In this document: positions 1 to 8,505 of the stretch, piece by piece
Layout: every line of letters begins with the position of its first letter
Position numbering within the stretch: position 1 is the first letter of the stretch
DNA from: Novipirellula caenicola
GTDB taxonomy: Bacteria; Planctomycetota; Planctomycetia; Pirellulales; Pirellulaceae
Assembly: GCF_039545035.1 (NCBI RefSeq)
Contig: NZ_BAABRO010000005.1
Coordinates: forward strand, 531,605-595,604
DNA length: 64,000 nt
Direction: 5' to 3'
The notes under the pieces: generated by a model
The model's input: only the letters and a program-made list of their open reading frames with translations
Databases searched by the model: none
What the model was told of the DNA's origin: nothing
Position numbers and translations under genes: made by a program

Positions 1-1
1 T

Positions 2-580
2 AACACGATCCTGATCATGACCACCAACGCGGGTGCCGAAGCGATCAAGAACGAGTCATCGTTTGGTTTCCAAAAACCGGACGGAGACGCCAGTTACGAT
101 TCGATGAAGAGCCGAGTGATGGATCAGATCGAACGCGTTTTCCGACCCGAGTTCTTGAACCGGTTGGACGACACGATCATCTTCCGCCACTTGACCAAGG
201 AAGACCTCAAATCGGTGATCGATTACGAATTGTCCAAGGTTCGCGAACGCTTGCTCGAACGCGGCTTGGCGATCGTATTGACCGACGAAGCGAAAGAGTT
301 CCTGGTCAAGAAGGGCAGCAACCTCGATTACGGTGCACGTCCGCTCCGCCGAGCGATCGAACAACGTATCGAAGATCCGCTCAGCGAAGAGCTGCTGCAA
401 GGCACCTTCGAAGGCAAGGACACGATCGTGATCGACGCGTTCAAGGACAGCGACGGCAAAGTGACTCGTCTCGATTTCAAAGGCGAGAAACGCGGATTGC
501 CTGAGCAAAGCGAAACGGTCAGCGCCGGAGTTGGCGAAGACAAAGGTGACAGCGAAAAATCCGAAGGCAACGATTCCTAG
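2..580 (+). CDS. clpC: ATP-dependent Clp protease ATP-binding subunit ClpC, C-terminal part
   Basis: The reading frame is open at the left edge, so only the last 192 or so residues are present. What is visible is the end of the second AAA+ module (NTILIMTTNAG, the sensor-1 region), the VMDQIERVFRPEFLNRLDD stretch with the sensor/arginine region, and the Clp D2-small domain (LTDEAKEFLVKKG, YGARPLRRAIEQRIEDPLSE with the sensor-2 GARPLRR motif). ClpC unfolds substrates for the ClpP peptidase in the cytoplasm. The tail after about residue 150 is low-complexity and charged (Gly, Glu, Lys, Ser), which varies among family members. A good intrinsic terminator follows about 30 bp downstream. ClpC is preferred over ClpB because of the FRPEFLNRLD context, but the N-terminal part needed to be certain lies outside the window. 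Confidence 0.9.
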   Translation, partial: NTILIMTTNAGAEAIKNESSFGFQKPDGDASYDSMKSRVMDQIERVFRPEFLNRLDDTIIFRHLTKEDLKSVIDYELSKVRERLLERGLAIVLTDEAKEFLVKKGSNLDYGARPLRRAIEQRIEDPLSEELLQGTFEGKDTIVIDAFKDSDGKVTRLDFKGEKRGLPEQSETVSAGVGEDKGDSEKSEGNDS

Positions 581-611
581 TCATTGCTAAGAATTCGTGA
601 GCATCGAGATC

Positions 612-644
612 AAAGGGCAGAAGTGAAAGCTTCTGCCCTTTTTT
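612..644 (+). terminator. Rho-independent terminator after clpC
   Basis: A perfect 12-bp stem (AAAGGGCAGAAG at 612-623 paired with CTTCTGCCCTTT at 630-641) closes a 6-nt loop and runs into a T tract to 644. It lies 31 bp after the clpC stop codon and ends that transcript. Confidence 0.9.
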
Positions 645-659
645 CGTCGCTTCACCATC

Positions 660-807
660 GTAGCGAAACTCGCAAGGAGTTGCGGTCGGCGTTGACGTAA
701 CCAAACTCGCGAAGAGTTTCCGCCGGCGTCGACGTAGCGGAACTCGTCAAGAGTTTCTGCCGGCGTTGACGTAGCGGAACTCGTCAAGAGTTTCGACTGG
801 CGTTGAC
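660..807. repeat. Four tandem 37-bp units of the 25-bp hairpin repeat
   Basis: Units start at 660, 697, 734 and 771. Each is the 25-bp core (GTAGCGGAACTC ... GAGTTTC) followed by a 12-bp linker like CCGGCGTTGAC. The core can fold with AACTC pairing with GAGTT around a GTCAA loop. Sequence variation between units is mainly in the loop and the outer positions. A fifth core at 808 starts the composite palindrome that follows. This is not a CRISPR array: the repeats vary and the linkers are themselves repeated. Confidence 0.85.
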
Positions 808-958
808 GTAGCGAAACTCGTCAACGGCTTGTTGATTTAGTGAAGGTTCTTGCGGCAAAGGGTGTAGGATAGACTTTCTAGTCCGTCAATGGCGCATTCG
901 AGGGACTAGGAAGTCCATCGTACGACTAAAACAACAAGCCGCCCGCGACTTCCGCTAC
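808..958. repeat. Composite nested palindrome, cargo type A, copy 1
   Basis: The element starts with the hairpin left half (GTAGCGAAACTC) and ends with the reverse complement of another left half (GACTTCCGCTAC). Inside are CGGCTTGTTGATTTAG paired with CTAAAACAACAAGCCG, and in the centre CTTTCTAGTCCGTC-like paired with GGGACTAGGAAGTCC. It lies in the gap between clpC and the convergent ThiF-like gene, in inverse orientation to copies at 12400 and 43396. Confidence 0.8.
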
Positions 959-976
959 GGGGGACGACGCGACTTA

Positions 977-2035
977 TCAACCGCCGACGAAGCGATCGTA
1001 CAGCGTTCGCGCTCGGCTGGCGTCTTCGGTACCATCGATCACGGCGCGGCCATCAGCGAACAGCGTCAGCCTGAGTTCGGCTTGATTCGCTTGAGCTGGG
1101 ATCGTCAAGCGAACGAAAAACGGATTCGACTGGACGTCGCCTTGTCCCTGCCATCGCTGGGCGACCTGTTTCAGTGCGATCTTGGCCGATGTCGCTGGCG
1201 TGATCTGCACCGCGTCGCGTCCACAAATCTCCATGACCGCGCCCGACCGATCATGATCGGCGTCCAGGTAATCGTATTGGTGCTGGGCACAACCGCGACA
1301 TGATTCACTTAAACCGGGATCGAGTTGCAGGGCTCGGAACCGGTTTCGCCACAGGTCAAACGACCACACCTCGGCGTGCACTGCATCACGGTTCCCCGAC
1401 AACCATTTGATTGCTTCGAGGCACTGCAAACTGGCGATCATGTGCGTCGCCGCACCGAGCACTCCGGCGGTGTCGCAGGTGGGCACCGATGCGGCTGGCG
1501 GCGGTTCAGGGATCAGACAGCGGAAACAGGGGGATCCCAAACCATCGAACAAACAAACTTGGCCGCTCGCTCCAATGCATCCGCCATGCACCCAAGCGGT
1601 TTTGTGTTTCAGTGACCAATCGTTCAGCAGGAAGCGGATCGCAAAGTTGTCGGCAGCATCGATCACCAAATCGGACCCTTCGAGCACGTCGGTGATATTG
1701 GCAGCGGTGACGTCGATCACAAGCGGTTCGATTTGGATCGAGCGGTTGATTTGAGCGATCCGCTCGCTTGCCGCCTGCACTTTGGCGCGGCCATTTGCCG
1801 CATCGTTCTCGTCAAACAGTGCTTGCCGCTGCAGGTTGGTCCATTCCACCAAATCGCGATCGATCAATCGCAATCGTCCCACCCCGGCGCGGGCCAAGAT
1901 CTCTGCAGCCACGCTGCCAAGCGCTCCACAGCCGAGAATGGTGACCGCCGATTGTTCGATCCGCGATTGGCCGTCCGCACCGATCGGCGCATATTGGATT
2001 TGGCGAGCGTAGCGATTGTGATGGGTATCGTGCAT
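977..2035 (-). CDS. ThiF/MoeB/HesA family E1-like adenylyltransferase
   Basis: A 352-residue cytoplasmic protein of the superfamily that adenylates the C-terminal Gly-Gly of ubiquitin-like sulfur carriers (ThiS, MoaD). The start RYARQI is typical of MoeB/ThiF. The nucleotide-binding loop GCGALG is at residues 35-40, followed by LRLIDRDLVEWTNLQRQ, which carries the Arg/Asn residues that bind ATP. Two Cys pairs (CFRC near 172 and CRGC near 245) should hold the structural zinc, and TCDTAGVLG holds a candidate catalytic Cys. The C-terminal roughly 85 residues are not recognised; MoeB-rhodanese fusions have a rhodanese there but no CRxG active loop is seen. No ThiS or MoaD gene is adjacent, so the partner carrier is unknown. 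Confidence 0.85.
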   Translation of the reverse strand: MHDTHHNRYARQIQYAPIGADGQSRIEQSAVTILGCGALGSVAAEILARAGVGRLRLIDRDLVEWTNLQRQALFDENDAANGRAKVQAASERIAQINRSIQIEPLVIDVTAANITDVLEGSDLVIDAADNFAIRFLLNDWSLKHKTAWVHGGCIGASGQVCLFDGLGSPCFRCLIPEPPPAASVPTCDTAGVLGAATHMIASLQCLEAIKWLSGNRDAVHAEVWSFDLWRNRFRALQLDPGLSESCRGCAQHQYDYLDADHDRSGAVMEICGRDAVQITPATSAKIALKQVAQRWQGQGDVQSNPFFVRLTIPAQANQAELRLTLFADGRAVIDGTEDASRARTLYDRFVGG

Positions 2036-2255
2036 CGTGGTTTCGTAGCTTCAAGGTGATGCCAAGCTGACAAATTTTGGCAAGTGTGTAGGATGGTTGC
2101 TGGAAAAGCGTTGTAAATTCCGCTGTGACGCAGCACAGTCTGCGGTTGTGGGTCCCCCCCTGTTTGTTGCGGCCGTTGCAGTAGCCCGTCGCTGTGGCCG
2201 GCCGCGGTGTCCCCCGTCGAGCGTCACAGTCCCCCAAGCCCCAAAAACCTCCACG

Positions 2256-3230
2256 ATGCTCGCTATTCTTAGCAAGATTACCGTGACTTGTTTCTTTGCG
2301 AGCTACATCGTTGTGCTCGTCTTGGAACTACTCCGTCTGCTAGGCAAGATACCTGGCCGCGGCCTGCTCGTCATCGTGATGATGTCGCTGGGGCTGTTCG
2401 CGCACACCACTTACTTGGTGCTGCGAACGATGGATGTGGTCGGTCGAGGGGACCGTGGGCTGATGGCAAGCTGGTCGGAATGGTCCTTGTTATTGGCGCT
2501 TGGGATGGCCATATGCTTTTTGATTTTCTATTTGCGGCGTCCCGATACGATCATCAGTTTTTACTTTTTGCCGGTGATCCTTGGTTTGATCGGATTGTCG
2601 GTGGCGGTTCGGCCGATGGCTCCATTTTCGCGTAGCGAGGCGGCCGAGGTTTGGTTGAGCGTTCACGCATTTGCGATGGCCACCGGTGCCGGTGCCGTCC
2701 TGATTGGGTTTCTGGCCGGCGTGATGTACTTGGCTCAATCATCGCGGCTGAAGCGAAAACGAGCTGGTTCGACGTTGCGATTGCCGACGCTCGAAACGCT
2801 GGCCCGATTGAACCGCCGCTGTTTGATTGTCAGCACGACCGCGGTTGCGATTGGCGTGGTGGCCGGCGTGGTCATGAATTTGAATCGTTGGGGACACGTC
2901 GGATGGACCGAGGGAGGGACCCTGCTGAGTTTTCTACTACTGTTATGGTTGATCGTGGCTACGTGTGTCGAGTTTTTCTATGCCCCGGCGAGCCAAGGTC
3001 GCAAGGCGATCTATCTAACCTTGGCCAGCCTTGGCTTTTTGGTGCTCGCCTTCTTTGGGGTGCTGACGTCATCTCACGGCAGCGGCGAGACGCCTGATGC
3101 AAAAACGCCCGAGGCAAGAACGTCCGAGGCAGAACAGCGTGATGCGATCGTGATGACCGCCCAACTGCCGAGTTCGATGGGGCAATTGCCGAGTCCAAAG
3201 GGGCAGCGTCCTGAGGGGCAGCGATCATGA
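2256..3230 (+). CDS. CcsA/HemX-like cytochrome c assembly membrane protein
   Basis: A polytopic membrane protein of about 324 residues with roughly eight hydrophobic segments. The start at 2256 (MLAILSKITV) is chosen because the first membrane helix follows at once; a longer in-frame extension upstream to 2097 has no membrane or domain character. The segment NRWGHVGWTEGGTLLSFLLLLW is broken here into its key part, WGHVGWTEGG, which resembles the haem-handling region of CcsA/CcmC proteins. The last 35 residues are hydrophilic and low complexity. The stop overlaps the hemA start by 4 bp (ATGA), so the two are co-transcribed and probably translationally coupled, the same pairing as hemX-hemA in Bacillus. 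A role in GluTR stability or haem delivery is inference from that pairing. Confidence 0.8.
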   Translation: MLAILSKITVTCFFASYIVVLVLELLRLLGKIPGRGLLVIVMMSLGLFAHTTYLVLRTMDVVGRGDRGLMASWSEWSLLLALGMAICFLIFYLRRPDTIISFYFLPVILGLIGLSVAVRPMAPFSRSEAAEVWLSVHAFAMATGAGAVLIGFLAGVMYLAQSSRLKRKRAGSTLRLPTLETLARLNRRCLIVSTTAVAIGVVAGVVMNLNRWGHVGWTEGGTLLSFLLLLWLIVATCVEFFYAPASQGRKAIYLTLASLGFLVLAFFGVLTSSHGSGETPDAKTPEARTSEAEQRDAIVMTAQLPSSMGQLPSPKGQRPEGQRS

Positions 3231-4510
3231 AATTACAAATGATTGGTTGCAGCCATCATGATGCTGCCGTCGAATTTCGCGAGCGAATTTCCTTTACCGC
3301 CGACCAGGTGGGCACAGCGCTACGCGATTTTCGCAAGCGTTTTCCGGCCGCCGAGGTGGTGCTGCTAAGCACGTGTAACCGTGTCGAGCTGTACGCATCG
3401 ACCAACGATGATTCGCTCGGTTTGGATCGCGATGCCGTCGCCGATTTCTTGGCGGGGCAACACCATTTGTCGGCCGACGAAGTCATCCATCACATGATCT
3501 ACCGGACTGGTCCCGAAGCGGTCGAGCATCTGTTTACCGTTGCGGCAAGTCTCGACAGCATGGTGTTGGGAGAGGCTCAGATTTTGTCGCAAGTCAAACA
3601 GGCCTACGACTTGGCATGCAACAGTGGATCGGCGGGGCCGCTAACGCATGCGGTTTTTCAAGCCGCCAACCGAACGGCAAAACGAGTTCAACAAGAGACG
3701 TCGATTCATCGTCGCCGCGTCAGCGTGCCGAGCGTGGCGGTGGGTGAAGTGGTTCCGGAGGTCTTTGATTCGCTGCAGGACAAACAGATCGTCGTTTGCG
3801 GCGCCGGAGAGATGGGCGAAGAAACGTTGCCTTATCTGATCCAAGCCGGCGCGACCAAGATCACGATCATCAATCGCAGCTCGCAGCGAGCCAAGGAATT
3901 AGCCAGCCGGTTCGGCGCCAAAACCGCGCCCTGGGAATCGTTGACCGAGAAACTGATCGAAGCCGATTTGTTGATCGGCACCACCAGTGCTGCTGATCCA
4001 ATCGTCGACCGAACGATGTTCGAATCGATCCGCAGCAAGCGACAAGGCCGGGTGTTGTTGATCTTGGACTTGGCCGTGCCTCGCGATTTCGATCCCGCCT
4101 TAGGAGATTTTCCAAACGTTTATCTGTACCAGATCGATGATTTGAAAGCGGCCTGCGAACGCAATCGACGTGAGCGAGAGAAAGAGTATCCCAAGGCTCA
4201 GCAAATCATCGCAGACGAAACCGAACGATTAATTCTGGCGGTCAACCATCGGTCGACGGGGCCGGTGATTCGCCGTCTGCGTGAAAACGCCGCAGGTATC
4301 AAACAGGAAGAGCTGAAGCGGTTAAAGAACAAGCTCGAGCAGTTAAACGTCGACGCTTCGGTGATTCAAGAGATCGACAAATCGTTCGATCGCTTGACCA
4401 ACAAATTGCTCCATCCGCCGCTGTCGTCGGTCCGCGATGACGCCGCCGAAGGGCACCAACGCGGGCTGCTCGAAGCACTGCGTCACCTGTTCAATTTAGG
4501 TGACGAGTAA
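3227..4510 (+). CDS. hemA: Glutamyl-tRNA reductase
   Basis: A 427-residue enzyme that reduces glutamyl-tRNA(Glu) to glutamate-1-semialdehyde with NADPH, the first committed step of C5-pathway tetrapyrrole synthesis. The catalytic Cys is Cys50 in LLSTCNRVELYAS, the same number as in E. coli. GEAQILSQVKQAY is the conserved substrate-binding helix, GAGEMGEETLPYL near residue 190 is the NADP-binding glycine loop, and the C-terminal helical dimerisation domain (VIRRLRENA ... LNKL) is complete. Length is normal for the family. Translation is probably coupled to the upstream CcsA/HemX-like gene by the 4-bp overlap. Confidence 0.97.
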   Translation: MKLQMIGCSHHDAAVEFRERISFTADQVGTALRDFRKRFPAAEVVLLSTCNRVELYASTNDDSLGLDRDAVADFLAGQHHLSADEVIHHMIYRTGPEAVEHLFTVAASLDSMVLGEAQILSQVKQAYDLACNSGSAGPLTHAVFQAANRTAKRVQQETSIHRRRVSVPSVAVGEVVPEVFDSLQDKQIVVCGAGEMGEETLPYLIQAGATKITIINRSSQRAKELASRFGAKTAPWESLTEKLIEADLLIGTTSAADPIVDRTMFESIRSKRQGRVLLILDLAVPRDFDPALGDFPNVYLYQIDDLKAACERNRREREKEYPKAQQIIADETERLILAVNHRSTGPVIRRLRENAAGIKQEELKRLKNKLEQLNVDASVIQEIDKSFDRLTNKLLHPPLSSVRDDAAEGHQRGLLEALRHLFNLGDE

Positions 4511-4571
4511 CCGCGAGCAATCATCATCATTACTCAGCGAATGAGTTTTGAAGTTGCGATTTTAGACGTTC

Positions 4572-4783
4572 TTCGGGCCAAAGGCCCAGCAATTTGCCTA
4601 GCCTGGCCCAACGGGCCAGGTTTTCGATGCAAAGAAACCTAAGGGCCAAAGGCCCGGCCATTTGCTTGCCGCCCTCATTAAGTCCCAGTAAACGGCCGGA
4701 CCGTTGGCCCTACAATTCATTGGTTTTCTTGGTCCCAGCCCGTTGGGCTGGGCTAGGTAAACGTCCGGGGCTTTGCCCCTAAA
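4572..4783. repeat. About 210-bp nested palindromic element (GGGCCAAAGGCCC type)
   Basis: The gap between hemA and scpB (4511-4987) has no gene but holds a palindrome of palindromes. GGGCCAAAGGCCC (4575) and CCTGGCCCAACGGGCCAGG (4602-4620) on the left match, in inverse order, CCCAGCCCGTTGGGCTGGG (about 4736) and GGGGCTTTGCCCC (about 4769). Inside, a second pair matches GGGCCAAAGGCCCGGCC with GGCCGGACCGTTGGCCC. Differences between arms are often paired (CCTGG/CCAGG against CCCAG/CTGGG), which keeps the stems intact. Confidence 0.8.
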
Positions 4784-4987
4784 TACAAACCCGCAGCTTC
4801 AAAACGCGTGAGCGAGGGACCGAGTCAAGATAAAGATTCCCTCGCTAACGCGTCGGATTAGGATTTTTCTAAGCCGGACGCTCGCTTGAGAAATTCCTCG
4901 GACTCGAGGCCGAGGTGAGCGAAAATTGTCGCTCAGCGACAGCAACTATCGCGACTGAAAAACGCTGCGAGTGGTCGAGAACGGCGA

Positions 4988-6217
4988 CTAGGTCCAATCC
5001 TCGTCGTCGTCATCTTCATCGTCCCAGTCGTCGTCATCATCGTCGTCCTCGTCCCAGTCCTCGTCTTCTTCGTCGTCGTCGACTTCTTCCCAGTCGGCGT
5101 TTTCATCGTCGACGTCGTCCTCGTCTTCGTCGAGGTCGTCTTCATCAAGATCATCATCATCGTCGTCGAGATCGTCGTCGTCTTCGTCGAGGTCATCATC
5201 GTCCTCGTCCCAATCGTCATCGACGTCGTCGTCATCCTCGTCATCGTCGTCGCCATACAATTCGTCTTCTTCGTCCTCGATGATCGACTGCGGGTCGTCG
5301 ACGATTTCTGGATTGGGATCAAACGAGTTTTCAGCGGGACCGAGGGCGACCAGAACTTCTGAATCGGCTTCGGAGAGAACCGATGCTACGGCGGTGCTCA
5401 CGACAGACTCCTTCGTGGATGAAAAATTATCGTTAGGGGACGGATCTAGGGAGGTTGAATCGAGGGTTTCTTGGGCTTCGTTTTCAGCAGCGGGATCGGG
5501 TTGGGCGTCTTGTAGAATTTGCCACTGGATCGGAGGCAAGCTGTCAGTGTTTGCTAATCCGAAAAGTTGTAAGAAACGTTTGGTGGTTCCGTAAAGATAC
5601 GGTCGGCCTAATTCTTCGCTACGGCCTGCTATGCGTACTAAGTCCTTTTCCATCAACTGTCGCAACAAATCGCCGCAAGCCACACCGCGAATCGCTTCGA
5701 TGTCCGCTCGTGAAACCGGTTGACGGTAGGCGACGACCGCAAGCGTTTCCATCATCGGCGTCGACAGCCGCATGGCTAAAGGCAAATGTCCAAGTCGAGT
5801 TAACCAAGGGGAAAGTGCCGCTCGGGTCATCAGACGATAACCACCCGCAATCAGTTCCACTCGGAACGCTCGTCCATAGGTTTCGTACGTACTATTGAGG
5901 TCGCGGACAAGTGTACGGGCCTCAGTTGCATCCGCCAAGTGAGCCAATTGGGCAAGTTTTCGAAGCGAAATTGGCGATTTGGAGAGAAACAGCACCGCTT
6001 CGGCCCGTTTCCGTTTCTTCTCGACACTATCATCCGAGGGGTGAGGCCGAACTGGTTCGTCATCGTTGGCCGATTCGTCTTCGAGCGTCTGATCGGGATC
6101 CCGCCCCGCTAACACGCTGTAGGGTCGCGATAACCGAGTATTTGTCACCGACATGAGTGCCAAGTGACCTCGATCACGCGAACTTCGCAGCGTTAAGATG
6201 GATGGGGTACGTTTCAT
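4988..6217 (-). CDS. scpB: Segregation and condensation protein B with long acidic tail
   Basis: A 409-residue protein. Residues about 65-230 are ScpB: two winged-helix domains starting at KRAEAVLFLSKSPISLRKLA, then PMMETLAVVAYRQPVSRADIE and GRPYLYGTTKRFLQLFGL, the strongest family signature. ScpB works with ScpA and SMC in the bacterial condensin that organises replicated chromosomes. Family members are usually 180-260 residues. Here a linker of about 90 residues is followed by about 95 residues that are almost all Asp and Glu with spaced Trp and Leu (nucleotides 4988-5280). Codons are nearly all GAC, GAT and GAG, so the DNA is a degenerate trinucleotide repeat. No scpA is nearby. An alternative start is the Met at residue 22 (6154). 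Confidence 0.9.
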   Translation of the reverse strand: MKRTPSILTLRSSRDRGHLALMSVTNTRLSRPYSVLAGRDPDQTLEDESANDDEPVRPHPSDDSVEKKRKRAEAVLFLSKSPISLRKLAQLAHLADATEARTLVRDLNSTYETYGRAFRVELIAGGYRLMTRAALSPWLTRLGHLPLAMRLSTPMMETLAVVAYRQPVSRADIEAIRGVACGDLLRQLMEKDLVRIAGRSEELGRPYLYGTTKRFLQLFGLANTDSLPPIQWQILQDAQPDPAAENEAQETLDSTSLDPSPNDNFSSTKESVVSTAVASVLSEADSEVLVALGPAENSFDPNPEIVDDPQSIIEDEEDELYGDDDDEDDDDVDDDWDEDDDDLDEDDDDLDDDDDDLDEDDLDEDEDDVDDENADWEEVDDDEEDEDWDEDDDDDDDWDDEDDDDEDWT

Positions 6218-6368
6218 CGCTTTACGTGTCAGGATGGTAAGATATCAATCACGATTTGCGAAGAATTGCGGCGAATTCCGCTCGCTACGAAACGCATATA
6301 CTGTTTGACAATCGTTCGTATCCTTTCGATTCTTCACTTTTTCCGCAACATCTTTCATCTAGGCTCCC

Positions 6369-7169
6369 TTGTCTACCACGGCATCAACGTCATCGCCCGC
6401 TTCGTCAGCCGGCTCCGAACCACGAAGGCTCCGAAAACAGCGAGGTTCGCTGAAACGATGGGTCATCGTGATCGGCACGATTCTCGTCTCCTTGTTCGTC
6501 CTGCTATTTGTTCGCACCCAAGGTTACGTCAGTGGTCGGGAAATTTCGCCCGACACCTTTGTCATGCGAGATTTCCAGTTCTATGAAATCCCGATGGTTC
6601 ATTTGCAGATCACTCCGATCCGCCGCACCGCATCGACGCCAAAAACCGCAATCTACCTGCGTCAGAAAAAACTAATCGTCGATCCCTCGACCTCGTCCGG
6701 ACGCTGGGATCTGGTCCGCATCACGCGAGGCTTCACGGGCGCTACCCCAATGGATGGTCAACTATTGGTCGATCAGTTGTCGCTCGAGCACCAAGGTAAC
6801 GAATATTGGCGGCAATGGAGTATCGATCACCCTGCCCACGCCAAAGTATTTTGGCCGGTAATCCAGCGGTTGGCCGATCGCGAACTCTATCTACTTATGC
6901 CCCCCCTATTTGAACTGGCCCAACGAAAGCAAACCGCTGCCGAGTTAACCACGCAAATCAACCAATTGCTTGTCCTTCAGTACCGAGATTTGATCCTCGA
7001 CATGCGATCGGCCGATCGCAGCGAATTGGCCGCCGGATTGCTGAAGGAAGCATTGATGGATTTTCCGGAATCCAACGAGTTAAAGGCGTTGTCGCAGCCC
7101 GACGTCGCCGCAGACAACCAAGCCAGCTTGCCTGCGGTGGCAAGTGTTAGCGAATTGAGTGCCAAGTGA
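6369..7169 (+). CDS. Membrane-anchored hypothetical protein upstream of cysteine desulfurase
   Basis: A 266-residue protein not recognised as a named family. A basic N-terminus (RRLRKQRGSLKRW) precedes one transmembrane helix at about residues 37-56 (VIVIGTILVSLFVLLFV), so the remaining 210 residues should lie outside the cytoplasm as an N-in anchored domain. The start at 6369 is a TTG; no in-frame ATG lies before the helix. A TTGACA hexamer at 6305-6310 could be a -35 but the matching -10 is weak. The stop codon overlaps the GTG start of the desulfurase (GTGA at 7166-7169), so the pair is an operon. The link to sulfur transfer is contextual only. Confidence 0.7.
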   Translation: MSTTASTSSPASSAGSEPRRLRKQRGSLKRWVIVIGTILVSLFVLLFVRTQGYVSGREISPDTFVMRDFQFYEIPMVHLQITPIRRTASTPKTAIYLRQKKLIVDPSTSSGRWDLVRITRGFTGATPMDGQLLVDQLSLEHQGNEYWRQWSIDHPAHAKVFWPVIQRLADRELYLLMPPLFELAQRKQTAAELTTQINQLLVLQYRDLILDMRSADRSELAAGLLKEALMDFPESNELKALSQPDVAADNQASLPAVASVSELSAK

Positions 7170-8353
7170 TCTATCTGGATAACAATGCGACGACCGAGAT
7201 CGATCCTCGCGTCGTGGATGTGATGATCGACGTGCTCCGCAGCGGTCCCTGCAACGCATCGAGCCAACATGCGGTCGGTCGTGCCGCACGGCTGCGAATC
7301 GACGAAGCCATCGACGTGATCGGTTCGGCGATCGATTCGCCCTTGGATCAACCAGGCGGCCCGAGGTTGATTTTCACTAGCGGCGGGACCGAATCGAACA
7401 ATCTCGCCCTCACCGGACTTGCCGATCCCGACGCCCCGATTGTGCTTAGCCGGATCGAACACCCCAGCGTGATTGCGGTCGCGGAGCAGCTGGCCGCTCG
7501 AGGACGCGAAATCCGCTGGTTGGATGTCGACCACGCCGGGGTTGCCAAAATTGATCTGCTGCCCGATTTGATCCAAGCTGGCAATCGACCCGCCGGGTTG
7601 GTGTCGTTGATGTCCGCCAACAACGAAACCGGGGTGGTCCAGCCCATCGAACAGGCGGCTCAGTTTTGCCGCGATCTTGGTGTGACGTTCCATGTCGACG
7701 CGACGCAGTCGATCGGAAAGCTGCCGATCTCGTTTCGCACACTCGGTGCTTCGGCGGTCACTTTGTCGGCTCACAAATTCCACGGCCCCACCGGGATCGG
7801 CGGGTTGTGGATCGATGGCGGTGTCAAACTGCGGCCTCTGCTGCATGGAGGCGAACAGCAACTCGAAAGCCGGCCGGGGACCGAGCCGGTGCCGCTGATT
7901 TGTGGGATGGCAACCGCACTGCAATTGGCGACAAGCGAGTTGGCCCAATCCCAGCTCCAGATGAGCTCCCTTCGTGATCGTCTCGAACACGGTTTGCGAT
8001 CGGCTCACCCCGATTTGGTCGTGCACGGCAGCTTGCCCGACCATGGCGATCGGTCATTGGTCCCGCGGCTTCCCAACACCACCTGTCTGTCGTTTTTGGG
8101 AGCGGATCGACAATCGATGTTGATGGCATTGGACATGGCCGGGGTCGCATGCAGCAGTGGATCGGCGTGCAGCAGCGGCAGCAGCCCCCCCAGCCATGTG
8201 CTGTTAGCGATGGGATTACCCGCAGAACAGGTGCAATCGGCATTGAGGTTCGGGGTGTCAAAGTTTTCCACGGAGAAAAAAATCGACGACGCAATTGAGC
8301 GTATCTCAAGGTGCTATAAGCGTTTAAGGCAGAATAGGGCTGTGGAAAACTGA
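7166..8353 (+). CDS. Cysteine desulfurase (NifS/IscS class)
   Basis: A 395-residue PLP enzyme that removes sulfur from L-cysteine and passes it as a persulfide to iron-sulfur cluster or tRNA thiolation systems. MIYLDNNATTEIDP is the class N-terminus. Lys204 in LSAHKFHGPTGIG binds PLP. The reactive Cys is most likely Cys335 in GSACSSGSS; a second Cys at 329 in the duplicated CSSGSAC stretch is unusual. HVDATQSIGK carries the Asp that contacts the cofactor pyridine. Translation starts at a GTG overlapping the previous stop. The 3' end carries two DnaA-box-like 9-mers in front of dnaA. Confidence 0.92.
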   Translation: MIYLDNNATTEIDPRVVDVMIDVLRSGPCNASSQHAVGRAARLRIDEAIDVIGSAIDSPLDQPGGPRLIFTSGGTESNNLALTGLADPDAPIVLSRIEHPSVIAVAEQLAARGREIRWLDVDHAGVAKIDLLPDLIQAGNRPAGLVSLMSANNETGVVQPIEQAAQFCRDLGVTFHVDATQSIGKLPISFRTLGASAVTLSAHKFHGPTGIGGLWIDGGVKLRPLLHGGEQQLESRPGTEPVPLICGMATALQLATSELAQSQLQMSSLRDRLEHGLRSAHPDLVVHGSLPDHGDRSLVPRLPNTTCLSFLGADRQSMLMALDMAGVACSSGSACSSGSSPPSHVLLAMGLPAEQVQSALRFGVSKFSTEKKIDDAIERISRCYKRLRQNRAVEN

Positions 8354-8377
8354 AGATTTTTCCCCTCGTTATCCATT
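8264..8377. promoter_or_regulatory. Three DnaA-box-like 9-mers upstream of dnaA
   Basis: TTTTCCACG at 8264-8272, TGTGGAAAA at 8341-8349 (the reverse complement reads TTTTCCACA) and TTATCCATT at 8369-8377 each differ from the TTATCCACA consensus at one or two positions. The last one overlaps the spacer upstream of a consensus -10. This is the layout expected for DnaA autoregulation, or a small origin-like cluster. Two of the three lie inside the 3' end of the desulfurase gene. Confidence 0.5.
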
Positions 8378-8393
8378 TTGGATTCGGTATAAT
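8366..8393 (+). promoter_or_regulatory. Candidate dnaA promoter
   Basis: A perfect TATAAT stands at 8388-8393, 113-118 bp before the chosen start, with a weak -35 (TCGTTA at 8366-8371, 16-bp spacer). A DnaA-box-like 9-mer at 8369-8377 lies between them, so bound DnaA would block polymerase. Confidence 0.45.
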
Positions 8394-8505
8394 CCCGCTG
8401 GTTTGCAGGATGTTCTGCGTCGCCGCACGCAGAACGGTGTAGGTGTCGAATTCCTATTCCTAACCTTCCTACGACGCGGCGACGTGGGATCACGACCTTG
8501 CTGTT

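Noticed and set aside
660..807. Regular short repeats resembling a CRISPR array
   Set aside because: The spacers are only 12 bp and are themselves repeated, the repeats vary, and no cas gene is present. These are tandem hairpin repeats.
4915..5322. Frames rich in Arg/His or Thr/Met opposite and beside the scpB tail
   Set aside because: They are other-frame readings of the GAC/GAT repeat and have no protein-like composition.
6977..8044. Long 355-codon frame antisense to the cysteine desulfurase
   Set aside because: It has no domain or motif, lies entirely opposite a clear enzyme gene, and is a by-product of high-GC codon use.
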